Shown one piece after another: positions 28,220 to 38,443 of a DNA stretch of 64,000 nucleotides. Source of the DNA: Paenibacillus sp. CC-CFT747 (GTDB taxonomy: Bacteria; Bacillota; Bacilli; Paenibacillales; NBRC-103111); the NCBI GenBank assembly GCA_030323305.1, contig CP106741.1:4525501-4589500 (forward strand). The letters run 5' to 3'. The translations under genes were made by a program, and so were the position numbers. Below the pieces are notes generated by a model that had not been told where the DNA came from, did no database searches, and worked only from the letters and a program-made list of their open reading frames with translations. Numbering within the stretch: position 1 is the first letter of the stretch; each line of letters starts with the position of its first letter.

Positions 28220-28547
28220 CCGGCTCTGAACTCGAAACGCGCCTTTTTCGTATAGAAAATAGGCGCTGTTTCTATGTCCGCTTCAGCAAGGGAAATGCAA
28301 TTATTTCCTGAACAATAAGAAAAAACGCCTTATTCCGAGCGGTTCCGCACGGCAGGGAAAGCAAAATGTTATTTTCGTGTTAAAAAAGAGGAAACGTGAC
28401 AGAAAACGTGGTACAATAGATGAGGCTTGTCGAGCGGTGTGACTGGAGATCCGAGGAACGGGTTTATACGGTTATGCCTATTTCGGTGACCCATTGTTTG
28501 TGAAGCTTAGGCTAAACATACAGAAATGCTGATAGGAGGATTCGAGA
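28220..28547 (+). other. 328-bp gap upstream of sucC
   Basis: No coding frame. A long hairpin at 28239-28266 (GCGCC...GGCGC with an inner TTTTC/GAAAA helix) probably ends the zinc-ribbon transcript, though its T-run is short. TACAAT at 28412-28417 could be a -10 box for sucCD, but no matching -35 is seen. The remaining 130 bp before the sucC Shine-Dalgarno (aggagg) would be untranslated leader; I see no recognisable riboswitch. Confidence 0.5.
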
Positions 28548-29714
28548 ATGAATATCCATGAGTATCAAGGCAAAGAAGTCCTGAGACAATATGGAGTCGT
28601 CGTGCCCAATGGCAAAGTGGCTTTCACCGTGGATGAAGCGGTTGAAGCGGCCAAGGAACTCGGCACTCAGGTTGTTGTCGTCAAGGCGCAAATCCATGCA
28701 GGCGGACGGGGAAAAGCCGGCGGTGTTAAAGTCGCCAAAAACCTGGACGAAGTGCGTACATACGCCCAGGAAATTCTCGGCAAGGTTCTGGTTACCCACC
28801 AAACGGGTCCGGAAGGCAAGGAAGTCAAACGTCTCTTGATCGAGCAGGGCTGCGACATCAAGAAAGAATATTACGTAGGGGTTGTCGTTGACCGTGCCAC
28901 CGGCCGTGTCGTCATGATGGCTTCCGAAGAAGGCGGAACGGAGATCGAAGAGGTCGCCGAGCATTCCCCTGAGAAAATTTTCAAAGAAGTGATCGATCCG
29001 GCTGTCGGGCTGCAGGCATTCCAGGCCCGCCGTTTGGCTTATGCCATCAACATCCCGAACGCGCTTGTAAACAAAGCGGCTCAGTTCATGCTGGCTCTTT
29101 ACACCGCTTTTGTGGACAAAGACTGCTCCATCGCGGAAATCAACCCTCTCGTGGTAACGGGCGACGGCAATGTAATGGCTCTCGACGCCAAGCTGAACTT
29201 CGACTCTAACGCCCTCTATCGTCATAAAGACATCCTTGAGCTTCGCGACCTGACCGAGGAAGACGAGAAAGAAATCGAAGCTTCCAAATTCGACCTGAGC
29301 TACATTGCCCTGGACGGAAACATTGGGTGTATGGTTAACGGCGCGGGTCTAGCCATGGCTACGATGGATATTATCAAATACTACGGAGGCGAACCGGCCA
29401 ACTTCCTTGATGTAGGGGGCGGTGCGACGACGGAGAAGGTTACCGAAGCCTTCAAAATCATTCTCTCCGATCCTAAAGTCAAAGGGATCTTCGTTAACAT
29501 CTTCGGCGGAATCATGCGCTGTGACTTTATCGCGAACGGTGTCGTGGAAGCCGCTAAACAGCTTGGCTTGAACAAGCCTCTCGTCGTTCGTCTCGAAGGA
29601 ACGAATGTCGACCTCGGCAAAAAGATTCTTAACGAGTCCGGGCTTAACATCATTGCAGCGGATTCGATGGCGGACGGCGCTCAGAAGATCGTTGAGCAAG
29701 TAAAGAACGTTTAA
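28548..29714 (+). CDS. sucC: Succinyl-CoA synthetase beta subunit
   Basis: 388 residues, intact. ATP-grasp fold with start MNIHEYQGKEVLRQYG, AQIHAGGRGKAGGV and the C-terminal ligase half (FLDVGGGATTEKV, NIFGGIMRCDFIA). With SucD it converts succinyl-CoA to succinate with ATP formation in the TCA cycle. Codons here are less GC-skewed than in neighbours, as expected for a highly expressed gene. 33 bp before sucD. Confidence 0.97.
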   Translation: MNIHEYQGKEVLRQYGVVVPNGKVAFTVDEAVEAAKELGTQVVVVKAQIHAGGRGKAGGVKVAKNLDEVRTYAQEILGKVLVTHQTGPEGKEVKRLLIEQGCDIKKEYYVGVVVDRATGRVVMMASEEGGTEIEEVAEHSPEKIFKEVIDPAVGLQAFQARRLAYAINIPNALVNKAAQFMLALYTAFVDKDCSIAEINPLVVTGDGNVMALDAKLNFDSNALYRHKDILELRDLTEEDEKEIEASKFDLSYIALDGNIGCMVNGAGLAMATMDIIKYYGGEPANFLDVGGGATTEKVTEAFKIILSDPKVKGIFVNIFGGIMRCDFIANGVVEAAKQLGLNKPLVVRLEGTNVDLGKKILNESGLNIIAADSMADGAQKIVEQVKNV

Positions 29715-29747
29715 TTCTGGATAATTGGTAAAGGATGTGAACATACG

Positions 29748-30680
29748 ATGAGTATTTTGATCAACAAAAATACGAAGGTCATCACCCAAGGAATGACGGG
29801 CAAGACCGGAATGTTCCACACAAAGGGCGGACTGGACTACGGTACTCAAATGGTAGGCGGGGTTACTCCCGGTAAAGGCGGCACCAAGGTGGATTTCGAA
29901 CTGGAGAACGGCTCGACGGTGTCCCTTCCCGTCTTCAATACAGTAGCGGATGCCGTTAAAGAAACGGGCGCCAACGCGTCGGTTATCTACGTGGCTCCTC
30001 CGTTCGCGGCAGAAGCGATTATGGAAGCCGTAGACGCTGATCTTGATCTCGTTATCTGTATCACCGAAGGCATTCCGGTTCTGGATATGGTGAAGGTCAG
30101 CCGTTATATGGAAGGCAAGCGCACCGTCCTGATCGGGCCAAACTGCCCGGGCGTCATCACGCCAGGCGAATCCAAGATCGGCATCATGCCGGGCTATATC
30201 CACGCTCCAGGTCACGTTGGGGTCGTTTCCCGCAGCGGAACCCTCACCTACGAAGCCGTTCATCAGCTGACGACGCGCGGCATCGGTCAATCCTCTGCCG
30301 TTGGTATCGGCGGAGACCCGGTTAAAGGCTCCGAGTTCATCGACATCCTGAAGATGTTCAATGAAGACCCGGATACTTACGCCGTTATCATGATCGGGGA
30401 GATCGGCGGTACGGCGGAAGAAGAAGCAGCCGAGTGGATCGAAGCTAACATGACGAAGCCGGTTGTCGGCTTCATCGGCGGGAAGACAGCTCCGGCCGGC
30501 AAGCGCATGGGCCATGCGGGTGCCATCATCTCCGGCGGCAAAGGAACGGCTGCGGAGAAAGTAGCCACTCTGGAGCGCTGCGGAATTAAGGTAGCTCCAA
30601 CTCCGTCCGAGATGGGCTCCACGCTGGTAAGCGTGCTGGAAGAAAAAGGCCTGCTCGACAAGTGCATCACCAAAAAATAA
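29748..30680 (+). CDS. sucD: Succinyl-CoA synthetase alpha subunit
   Basis: 310 residues, intact. CoA-binding Rossmann part (TQGMTGKTGMFHTKGGL), GPNCPGVITPGESKIGIMPG, and the phosphohistidine in GKRMGHAGAIISGG (about residue 256). Forms the catalytic heterodimer or tetramer with SucC. Ends in a strong terminator. Confidence 0.97.
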   Translation: MSILINKNTKVITQGMTGKTGMFHTKGGLDYGTQMVGGVTPGKGGTKVDFELENGSTVSLPVFNTVADAVKETGANASVIYVAPPFAAEAIMEAVDADLDLVICITEGIPVLDMVKVSRYMEGKRTVLIGPNCPGVITPGESKIGIMPGYIHAPGHVGVVSRSGTLTYEAVHQLTTRGIGQSSAVGIGGDPVKGSEFIDILKMFNEDPDTYAVIMIGEIGGTAEEEAAEWIEANMTKPVVGFIGGKTAPAGKRMGHAGAIISGGKGTAAEKVATLERCGIKVAPTPSEMGSTLVSVLEEKGLLDKCITKK

Positions 30681-30700
30681 GCAGCATCCAGAAGGTAAGC

Positions 30701-30737
30701 AACCTTCCAATTCCTCCGGGAACTGGAAGGTTTTTTT
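30701..30737 (+). terminator. Rho-independent terminator after sucD
   Basis: AACCTTCCA (30701-30709) and TGGAAGGTT (30724-30732) pair perfectly; seven T end the site. Confidence 0.92.
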
Positions 30738-30765
30738 ATTATATATAGAAGAAAGAGGGATGAGG

Positions 30766-31857
30766 ATGGACAATCGAACGGCATTGCTGGCCTTGAATGA
30801 GATCAAGCAGGTAGGCTGGAAAACCATTCTGAAGCTGGTCAGCGGCTTGCCGGACCTAAGCGGCCTACCCAGCCTGGATGCCAGGGACTTGGCCCGGCTG
30901 GATATTCCGCTGCCGCTCGGAGAGAGGATTTTGTCGGCTTTACGCGAAAGGGGATGCGAAGACTGGGAAGAGAAATACCGGGAGAAGGGCATTCAAGTCG
31001 TTACGATGTATGATCCGTCCTACCCCGCTCTGCTTAAGCAAACCTCCCAGCCTCCTTGGGTGCTGTACGGAATCGGGGACTTCCGGCTTTTGGAACGGCC
31101 GTGCCTTGCGATGGTGGGCACCCGGGGACCTACACCATATGGCCGCAAGGTCGCAGAGGATTTGGCTGGAGCTATGGCCCGCGCCGGCTTTTGCATCGTG
31201 AGCGGGATGGCCCGCGGGATCGATACCAGTGCCCACAGAGGAGCGGTGGGAGAGAAAGGAGGTACGATAGCCGTGCTGGGCTGCGGAGTGGATGTCCTAT
31301 ACCCGCCTGAGAATAGAGCGATTTACGGGGAGATCGGCGAAAAAGGACTTCTTTTGTCGGAATTCCCGCCGGGCACCTCCGCCAAGCCCGGTCTCTTTCC
31401 GCTTCGCAACCGGATTATAGCGGGGCTGAGTTGGGGAACGATAGTGGTAGAGGCCGCCCTTCGCAGCGGGTCGTTGATTACCGCCGATCAAGCATTGGAG
31501 GAATCGCGCGATGTTTTTGCGGTTCCCGGGCCTATCACCTCACCTAAAAGCTTGGGTGCCATGTCCCTGATCAAACAGGGAGAAAAGCTGGTGACGGAGC
31601 CGGAGGACATATGGCAGGAGTATGCGGAAAGGGTTACCGATCTCTCCTGGGAAGGCGATAAAGAGCCTCTTCAGGCGGCCGAACTCACCTCGGAGGAAGA
31701 AGCGATCTGGAATCTTCTGTCTCATGAGCCCCAAACGTTGGACAGCATTTTGGAGCAAAGCCAAACAAATTTTGGACATTTGCATACAATTCTGTTATCT
31801 TTAACTTTGAAAAAAAAGATCAAGCCGCTGCCGGGCGCAGCGTACGTCGTGATATAG
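30766..31857 (+). CDS. dprA: DNA processing protein DprA
   Basis: 363 residues from ATG 30766; the ATG six bases earlier has no room for the aaagaggg Shine-Dalgarno. N-terminal helix-hairpin-helix/SAM-like part, then the Rossmann-like core with VGTRGPTPYGRKVAEDL, SGMARGIDTSAHRGA, LGCGVDVLYPPEN and FPLRNRIIAGLS, and a C-terminal winged helix. DprA loads RecA on incoming single-stranded DNA in transformation. Starts the dprA-topA-trmFO-xerC-hslVU-codY block. Confidence 0.95.
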   Translation: MDNRTALLALNEIKQVGWKTILKLVSGLPDLSGLPSLDARDLARLDIPLPLGERILSALRERGCEDWEEKYREKGIQVVTMYDPSYPALLKQTSQPPWVLYGIGDFRLLERPCLAMVGTRGPTPYGRKVAEDLAGAMARAGFCIVSGMARGIDTSAHRGAVGEKGGTIAVLGCGVDVLYPPENRAIYGEIGEKGLLLSEFPPGTSAKPGLFPLRNRIIAGLSWGTIVVEAALRSGSLITADQALEESRDVFAVPGPITSPKSLGAMSLIKQGEKLVTEPEDIWQEYAERVTDLSWEGDKEPLQAAELTSEEEAIWNLLSHEPQTLDSILEQSQTNFGHLHTILLSLTLKKKIKPLPGAAYVVI

Positions 31858-31881
31858 AAATTTTGAGGGAGGTCGGTACCA

Positions 31882-33971
31882 ATGGCCGATTCGTTAGTCA
31901 TAGTAGAATCACCCGCCAAAGCGAAAACTATCGGCAAATATTTAGGCAGCAAGTATATCGTAAAGGCTTCCATGGGCCACATACGAGACCTTCCCAAAAG
32001 CCAGATCGGCGTAGAAGTGACCAACAACTTTGAACCTAAATATATAACGATCCGCGGCAAAGGCTCCGTCCTGAAGGAATTGAAGGATGCGAGCAAGAAA
32101 GTCAAAAAAATCTATCTGGCAGCTGACCCTGACCGTGAAGGGGAGGCTATAGCCTGGCATTTGGCCCATTACCTGGAGGTTCAGAACACAGACTCCTGCC
32201 GGGTGGTTTTTAACGAAATCACCAAGCAGGCCGTCAAGGACGCCTTCAAGAATCCTCGGCCGATCAATATAGATCTTGTGAACGCGCAGCAAGCGCGGCG
32301 GATTCTGGATCGACTGGTCGGGTACAAAATCAGCCCGCTCCTCTGGAAGAAGGTCAAAAAGGGCTTATCCGCCGGCCGCGTTCAATCGGTTGCGGTTAAG
32401 CTCATCAATGACCGGGAGAACGAAATCAAGGAATTCGTCCCGGAGGAATACTGGTCCATTACCGCCAAGCTTGCCGCGGCCAAAGCTACTTTTGAAGCGA
32501 AATACCATGGAACCGCGGGAGAAAAAGGGAACTTGGAAACAAGGAAGAAGTCGATGTTATCCTGTCCGATCTTAAGAAGGCGGACTTTGTGGTCAGCACG
32601 GTCAAGGAGAAGGAACGGCACCGGAACCCTTCCGCGCCCTTCATCACAAGTACCCTGCAGCAGGAAGCGGCACGCAAGCTCAATTTCCGGGCGGCCAAAA
32701 CCATGTCGGTGGCCCAGCAGCTGTATGAGGGCATCGACCTCGGTAAGGAAGGGACCGTCGGTCTTATCACCTACATGCGTACGGATTCCACCCGAATCTC
32801 GCCGGTCGCTCAAGAGGAAGCCAAACAGTTTATTACGGAGAAGTTTGGAGCCGATTACGTTCCGGAAACGCCCCGCAACTATTCGAAGAAGGCGGCAAAC
32901 GCCCAGGATGCGCACGAAGCGGTCCGGCCAAGCTCCGTTCTTCGGGAGCCGGATCAGCTGAAGGAGTACTTGTCCCGTGACCAGCTAAGGCTGTACAAGC
33001 TTGTCTGGGAGCGTTTCGTAGCGAGCCAGATGGCTTCGGCTGTCCTCGATACGGTTACGGTGGATCTTCAAGCCGGAGATCACGTGTTCCGGGCTGTCGG
33101 TTCGCAAGTGAAGTTCCCGGGTTTTATGAAGGTTTACATTGAGGGCAATGATGACGGCACAACCGAGGAAGACCGGCTTCTGCCGATCATGGCCCAGGGA
33201 GATAAAGTCAAGAAGGAAGACATTGAACCGAAGCAGCATTTCACGCAGCCTCCTCCCCGTTATACGGAGGCACGGCTCGTAAGAGCACTTGAGGAGATGG
33301 GCATCGGACGCCCGAGTACGTATGCTCCTACGCTGGAAACGATCCAGAAGCGGGGGTATGTGGCACTCGAAGAGAAGAAGTTCGTGCCGACGGAGCTCGG
33401 GGAGCTCGTCATCCAGCTGATGGAAGAGTTTTTCCCGGAAATTCTCGATGTCGAGTTTACCGCCCATATGGAAGAAGAGCTTGACCACGTGGAGGAAGGC
33501 AAAGAGAACTGGGTGAAGGTGCTGGATTCCTTCTACAGCTCCTTCGAGAAGCGGCTTGAGGTCGCGGAGGAAGAAATGAAGGAAATCGAGATCCAAGACG
33601 AGGTTTCCGACGAGATTTGCGAGAAGTGCGGCAATCCGCTTGTTTATAAAATGGGCCGCTTCGGCAAGTTCCTCGCCTGCTCCGGTTTTCCGGAGTGCCG
33701 GAATACGAAGCCGATTGTGAAGGACATAGGGGTGACCTGTCCGAAGTGCAAGGAAGGCAAAATTGTCGAGCGGCGGAGCAAGAAAGGTCGGATCTTCTTC
33801 GGCTGCGACCAGTACCCGGCTTGTGATTTCGTTTCGTGGGACCGTCCGGTCGACCGTCCTTGTCCCAACTGCGGGGCCATGCTGATCCAGAAGAACACGA
33901 AGAACGGTCCGGTCATCCAATGCGTGGAATGCGACTTCAAAGAAGAGCCGCAGGAAGAAGCGGCCGAATAA
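31882..33971 (+). CDS. topA: DNA topoisomerase I (one frameshift)
   Basis: About 696 residues after repair. N-terminal Toprim domain (VIVESPAKAKTIGKYLG, DPDREGEAIAWH), active-site Tyr in GLITYMRTDSTRIS, and C-terminal zinc-ribbon modules (CEKCGNPLVYK, CPKCKEGKIVERR, CPNCGAMLIQK). It relaxes negative supercoils. The break is at 32527-32529: GGG should be GGGG, giving EKGELGNKEEVDVILSDL. 24 bp after dprA, with gagggagg ahead of ATG 31882. Confidence 0.95.
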
Positions 33972-33979
33972 AGACGATG

Positions 33980-34014
33980 GAAACTAAGTTCCCGCAGGCG
34001 GGGGCTTAGTTTTC
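33980..34014 (+). terminator. Hairpin between topA and trmFO
   Basis: GAAACTAAG (33980-33988) pairs with CTTAGTTTTC (34005-34014), around an inner CCCGC/GCGGGG helix. The T-run is short, so it may only attenuate. Confidence 0.55.
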
Positions 34015-34047
34015 GAATTTGTAGAACAGAATTTGGAGGGAGTTCCA

Positions 34048-35376
34048 GTGTCAGCACCACAGAAAGTTACCGTTATCGGCGCGGGGTTGGCGGGAAGCGA
34101 AGCCGCCTGGCAAATCGCCCGTCAAGGCGTTCCGGTTACCCTGTATGAAATGCGTCCGGTCCGCAAAACACCGGCCCATATATCGGACAAGTTCGCTGAG
34201 CTCGTCTGCAGCAATTCGCTTAGAGCGAACGGGCTGTCCAATGCCGTAGGCGTCCTGAAGGAAGAAATGAGAATCATGGATTCCCTCATCCTGGCTAGCG
34301 CGGACAAGCATGCGGTTCCGGCAGGAGGAGCCCTGGCCGTGGACCGGGATTTGTTTTCGGGAGAAATTACTTCAACCTTAAGAAACCATCCCTTGATTGA
34401 AGTGAAGAACGAGGAGCTGACCGAGCTGCCGAAAGGCATAACAGTGGTTGCGTCCGGCCCTCTCACTTCACCTGCGCTTTCTGAGCATCTCAAGAGCCTG
34501 ATGGGGGAGGAATACCTATATTTCTATGATGCGGCCGCCCCTATCGTGGAGAAGGATTCCATCGACATGAACAAGGTCTACCTGGCATCCCGTTATGACA
34601 AGGGAGAAGCCGCTTATCTGAATTGTCCCATGTCCGAGGAAGAATACAACGCCTTTCTCGATGCCCTGATCAGCGCCGAGGTAGCGCCGGTTAAGGAGTT
34701 CGAGAAAGAAATTTATTTTGAGGGCTGCATGCCGGTGGAAGTCATGGCCTCCCGCGGCCGTCAGACGCTGTTGTTCGGTCCGTTGAAGCCGGTTGGGCTG
34801 GTGAACCCGCACACGGGAGAGCTTCCTTATGCGGTCGTTCAGCTTCGGCAGGATAACGCCGCCGGTACCCTATATAACTTGGTCGGCTTCCAGACGCACC
34901 TGAAATGGGGAGAGCAGAAGAGAGTCTTCTCCATGATCCCCGGGCTCGAGAATGCGGAGTTCGTCCGGTACGGCGTTATGCATCGGAATACGTTTATCAA
35001 CTCTCCTAAGCTGCTGAAGCAGACGTACCAGTTTAAAGGAAGGGATAAACTGTTCTTTGCCGGTCAGATGACGGGAGTGGAAGGGTACGTGGAGTCTGCA
35101 GCATCCGGGCTTATCGCGGGACTTAATGCAGGGCGTCTTGCTCTAGGTCTCGAGCCGGTCACCTTGCCGGAGGAAACGGCACTCGGCGGAATGGCCGCGT
35201 ACATCACGCACGCGGAGTTTACCAATTTCCAGCCGATGAACGCAAATTTTGGCTTGTTCCCGCCGCTGCCCGAACGGATCCGCAACAAGAAGGCCAAAAA
35301 CGAGAAGCTAGCCGAAAGAGCTCTGGACTCGATCCGGCATTTTGCTTCCTCCCTGCCGCATAGTATCAATAAGTAG
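34048..35376 (+). CDS. trmFO: Methylenetetrahydrofolate-tRNA-(uracil-5-)-methyltransferase TrmFO
   Basis: 442 residues from GTG 34048 (ggagggag upstream). FAD-binding VIGAGLAGSEAAWQIA, then YEMRPVRKTPAH, ELVCSNSLRAN, and a C-terminal FAD segment GQMTGVEGYVESAASG. It makes m5U54 in the tRNA T-loop using methylene-THF. Known earlier as Gid; always beside topA and xerC in Firmicutes. Confidence 0.96.
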   Translation: MSAPQKVTVIGAGLAGSEAAWQIARQGVPVTLYEMRPVRKTPAHISDKFAELVCSNSLRANGLSNAVGVLKEEMRIMDSLILASADKHAVPAGGALAVDRDLFSGEITSTLRNHPLIEVKNEELTELPKGITVVASGPLTSPALSEHLKSLMGEEYLYFYDAAAPIVEKDSIDMNKVYLASRYDKGEAAYLNCPMSEEEYNAFLDALISAEVAPVKEFEKEIYFEGCMPVEVMASRGRQTLLFGPLKPVGLVNPHTGELPYAVVQLRQDNAAGTLYNLVGFQTHLKWGEQKRVFSMIPGLENAEFVRYGVMHRNTFINSPKLLKQTYQFKGRDKLFFAGQMTGVEGYVESAASGLIAGLNAGRLALGLEPVTLPEETALGGMAAYITHAEFTNFQPMNANFGLFPPLPERIRNKKAKNEKLAERALDSIRHFASSLPHSINK

Positions 35377-35500
35377 GATGGCGATGGGGATCGTACTCCG
35401 TCATGGGTTTGACTTGTAAGAGAAATGCTTGCTGTGATACGATAAGCTTGCTTTGAACCGGCCAATCCCTTCCATTTCCATCGAATGGAGTGTGTTCCTA

Positions 35501-36393
35501 TTGATCAATGAGCATTGGATCGACGGTTTTTTGCGCTATCTCGCTTCGGAGCGGAATGCCTCGGAGCACACCATAGAAAACTATGCCAAGGACCTGCATC
35601 AATTCACAGCCTTTCTGGAGGAGAGGCAGCTGGACGACTTCAAGCAGGTTTCTTATTTGAATGTCAGAACCTACCTGGCCTTGTTGAATGAGCAAGAATA
35701 CGCCAAGAAGAGTGTAAGCCGCAAGCTTTCCGCCCTCCGGTCTTTCTATCAGTACCTGGTAAGGGAGGGGAGGTGGACGTCAGTCCTTTTACGTACATTC
35801 GAACGCCGAAGCAGGACAAAAGGCTGCCGAAATTCATGTATACGAATGAAATGATCTCGCTGCTGGAAACTCCTGACCGTTCCACTCCGCTCGGCCAGAG
35901 GGATGGGGCGCTCATGGAGGCTCTCTATGCAAGCGGGATGCGTGTCAGCGAGCTTGTAAGTCTGAATATTCAGTCTATAGACATGCCGGCCGGTATCGCG
36001 CTTGTCCGCGGGAAGGGCTCGAAGGAGCGGTATGTTCCTCTGGGGGATCCCGCGGTTGAAGCGATCCGGCTGTATGTTCAAGAGGGGCGGGCGTCTCTTC
36101 TGCAAGGCAGGGAGGAACAAGCGCTGTTTCTTAATTACACGGGCACCCGATTAAGCGACCGGAGCGTCCGCCGGGTGCTTGACAAGTATTTGGATTCTCT
36201 TGCCGGCCATCAGCGGATCAGTCCTCATACGTTTCGCCATTCTTTCGCCACCCACATGCTGGAGGCCGGGGCGGATTTGAGAACGGTGCAGGAGCTGCTC
36301 GGGCACGTGAATCTCTCGACTACGCAAATCTACACGCATGTGACGAAGGATCATCTGCAATCGGTTTATAATCAAGCCCATCCCAGGGCTTAG
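35501..36393 (+). CDS. xerC: Tyrosine recombinase XerC (CodV) (one frameshift)
   Basis: About 297 residues after repair, from TTG 35501 (ggag at 35488). SAM-like core-binding N-domain, then the catalytic domain with R in ASGMRVSEL, HTFRHSFATHML (H-x-x-R), GHVNLSTTQIY (H and nucleophile Tyr). Resolves chromosome dimers at dif with XerD/RipX. Break at 35767-35770: GGGG should be GGGGG, giving REGEVDVSPFTYIR. Confidence 0.95.
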
Positions 36394-36418
36394 TCTTAAG
36401 AGGGGAAAGGGGTATACG

Positions 36419-36960
36419 ATGGGCGATTTCCACGCTACGACAATATTCGCCATCCGCCATAACGGCAAGGGAGCGATTGCCGGAGACGGTCAAGTGACAT
36501 TTGGCAACAGCATGGTTATGAAAGGCTCGGCCAAAAAGTTCGCAGGCTGTACCGCGGCAAGGTAGTCGCCGGTTTTGCCGGCTCGGTTGCCGATGCTATT
36601 ACGCTTTTCGAGAAATTCGAGGGCAAGCTGGAAGAACACCACGGGAATTTGCAGCGGGCCGCCGTGGAGCTGGCCAAGGAATGGAGGTCAGACCGGGTTC
36701 TTCGAAAACTGGAGGCCATGATGATCGTCATGGATTCCTCGGGTTTGCTGCTCATCTCCGGTAACGGGGAGATTATCGAGCCGGATGACGGCATTCTCGC
36801 CATAGGCTCCGGAGGCAGCTTTGCGCTGGCCGCCGGCCGGGCGATGCACCGGTATGCCCCGCACCTGGATGCCAAGGAAATCGCAAGAGCGGCGCTGGAG
36901 ACGGCTGCCGACATTTGTGTATATACCAATCACAATATTATCGTGGAAGAAATCGAGTAA
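36419..36960 (+). CDS. hslV: HslV (ClpQ/CodW) protease subunit (one frameshift)
   Basis: About 180 residues after repair. The N-terminus is MGDFHATTIFAIRHNGK, followed by GDGQVTFGNSMVMK and GIL-AIGSGGSFALAA. HslV forms a two-ring peptidase capped by HslU. B. subtilis CodW uses Ser2 as nucleophile; here residue 2 is Gly, so Thr7 (the position of the usual N-terminal Thr) is the likely nucleophile after removal of six residues. Break in the A run at 36533-36537, one short (SAKKVRRLYRGKVVAGF). Confidence 0.94.
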
Positions 36961-37022
36961 CCCGGCTCCTATCCGTAGAGCCGTTCGCTGTAAAGGCTAT
37001 AGATCGATAAGGAGGGACCGCC

Positions 37023-38416
37023 ATGAATCATGCTGCATTAACTCCAAGACAAATCGTAGCGGAGTTGGACAAATACATTATCGGGCAAGGAAAAGCGAAG
37101 AAGTCGGTTGCGGTGGCTTTGCGCAACCGGTATCGAAGAAACCAGCTTGATGAAGCCCTACGGGATGAGATCGTTCCCAAAAATATTTTGATGATCGGTC
37201 CGACCGGGGTAGGGAAAACGGAAATCGCCCGCCGTTTGGCCAAATTGGTGCAAGCTCCGTTCGTTAAGGTCGAAGCGACTAAATTCACCGAGGTCGGGTA
37301 TGTGGGCCGGGATGTCGAATCGATGGTGCGAGACCTGGTCGAGACGTCGATCCGGATGGTAAAGGCCGAGAAGACCGAGAAGCTGAAGGACAAGGCGGAG
37401 AAAGCCGCAAACGAACGGATCGCTGCCATTCTGGCGCCATCGGCGGTCCCTCCCAAATCGCAGCGCAACCCGTTCGAGATGATCTTCGGCGGCCAGAATC
37501 AGGGAACGCAGGAAGAGCCGGCTCCCGATCCGGGCATTCAGGCCAAGCGTAAGGACCTTCTGGAGAGGCTGGCCAAGGGGAGCTGGAGAACGAAACGGTG
37601 GAAATCGAGGTCGAAGACAACGCCCCTAACATGCTTGATATGCTATCGGGTCAGGGGAACGACCAGATGGGCATGAACATGCAGGAAATTCTCGGCAGCA
37701 TGATGCCGAAGAAGAAGAAGCGCCGCAAGCTGACTATCAAGGAAGCGCGGGAAGTCTTGACCCATGAAGAGGCCCAGAAGCTGATGGACATGGATGAAGT
37801 CATCCAGGAATCACTGAAGCGCGCCGAACAGTCGGGGATCATTTTCATCGATGAAATCGACAAAGTGGCTAGCGCAGGAAGAGCCAATGGCCCTGATGTC
37901 TCACGGGAGGGCGTGCAGAGGGACATTCTTCCTATTGTGGAAGGATCGACCATTACGACCAAGTATGGTCCCGTTCATACCGACTATATCCTGTTTATCG
38001 CCGCAGGGGCGTTCCACACGAGCAAGCCTTCGGATTTGATCCCGGAGCTGCAAGGACGGTTTCCTATTCGTGTCGAGCTGAACAATTTGACCCAAGCGGA
38101 TTTTGAGATGATCCTGAAGGAACCGAAGAACGCACTGACGAAGCAGTATACCGCCCTGCTGGAAACGGAAGGGATTACGGTAGAGTTCTCGGAGGAAGCC
38201 ATACAGGAGGTGGCCCGCATAGCGGCCGAGGTTAACCAGAATACGGACAACATCGGCGCGCGGCGGCTGCATACGGTGCTGGAGAAGCTGCTGGAGGATC
38301 TCTCCTTCGAAGCTCCGGATATCACGCTGGACCGTTTTGTTATCACACCGGAATACGTGAGGGAGAAGCTGGTGGAGATCGCCAAGAACCGGGATTTGAG
38401 CCAGTACATTTTATAG
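37023..38416 (+). CDS. hslU: HslU (ClpY/CodX) ATPase subunit (one frameshift)
   Basis: About 464 residues after repair. Walker A GPTGVGKTEIARRLA, intermediate domain (about 110-240), Walker B IIFIDEIDKVAS, pore and sensor regions, and a C-terminus ending NRDLSQYIL whose last residues dock into HslV. It unfolds substrates for HslV. Break at 37577-37580: GGGG should be GGGGG, giving RLAKGELENETVEIEV. Start ATG 37023 with aaggaggg upstream. Confidence 0.95.
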
Positions 38417-38443
38417 GGAATGCGTAGGGGGCAGTAAGCAAAC

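Noticed and set aside
29349..30992. 547-codon open frame on the minus strand opposite sucC/sucD
   Set aside because: Antisense shadow. sucC and sucD are complete, conserved enzymes on the plus strand, and the minus product has no recognisable domain or ribosome-binding site.
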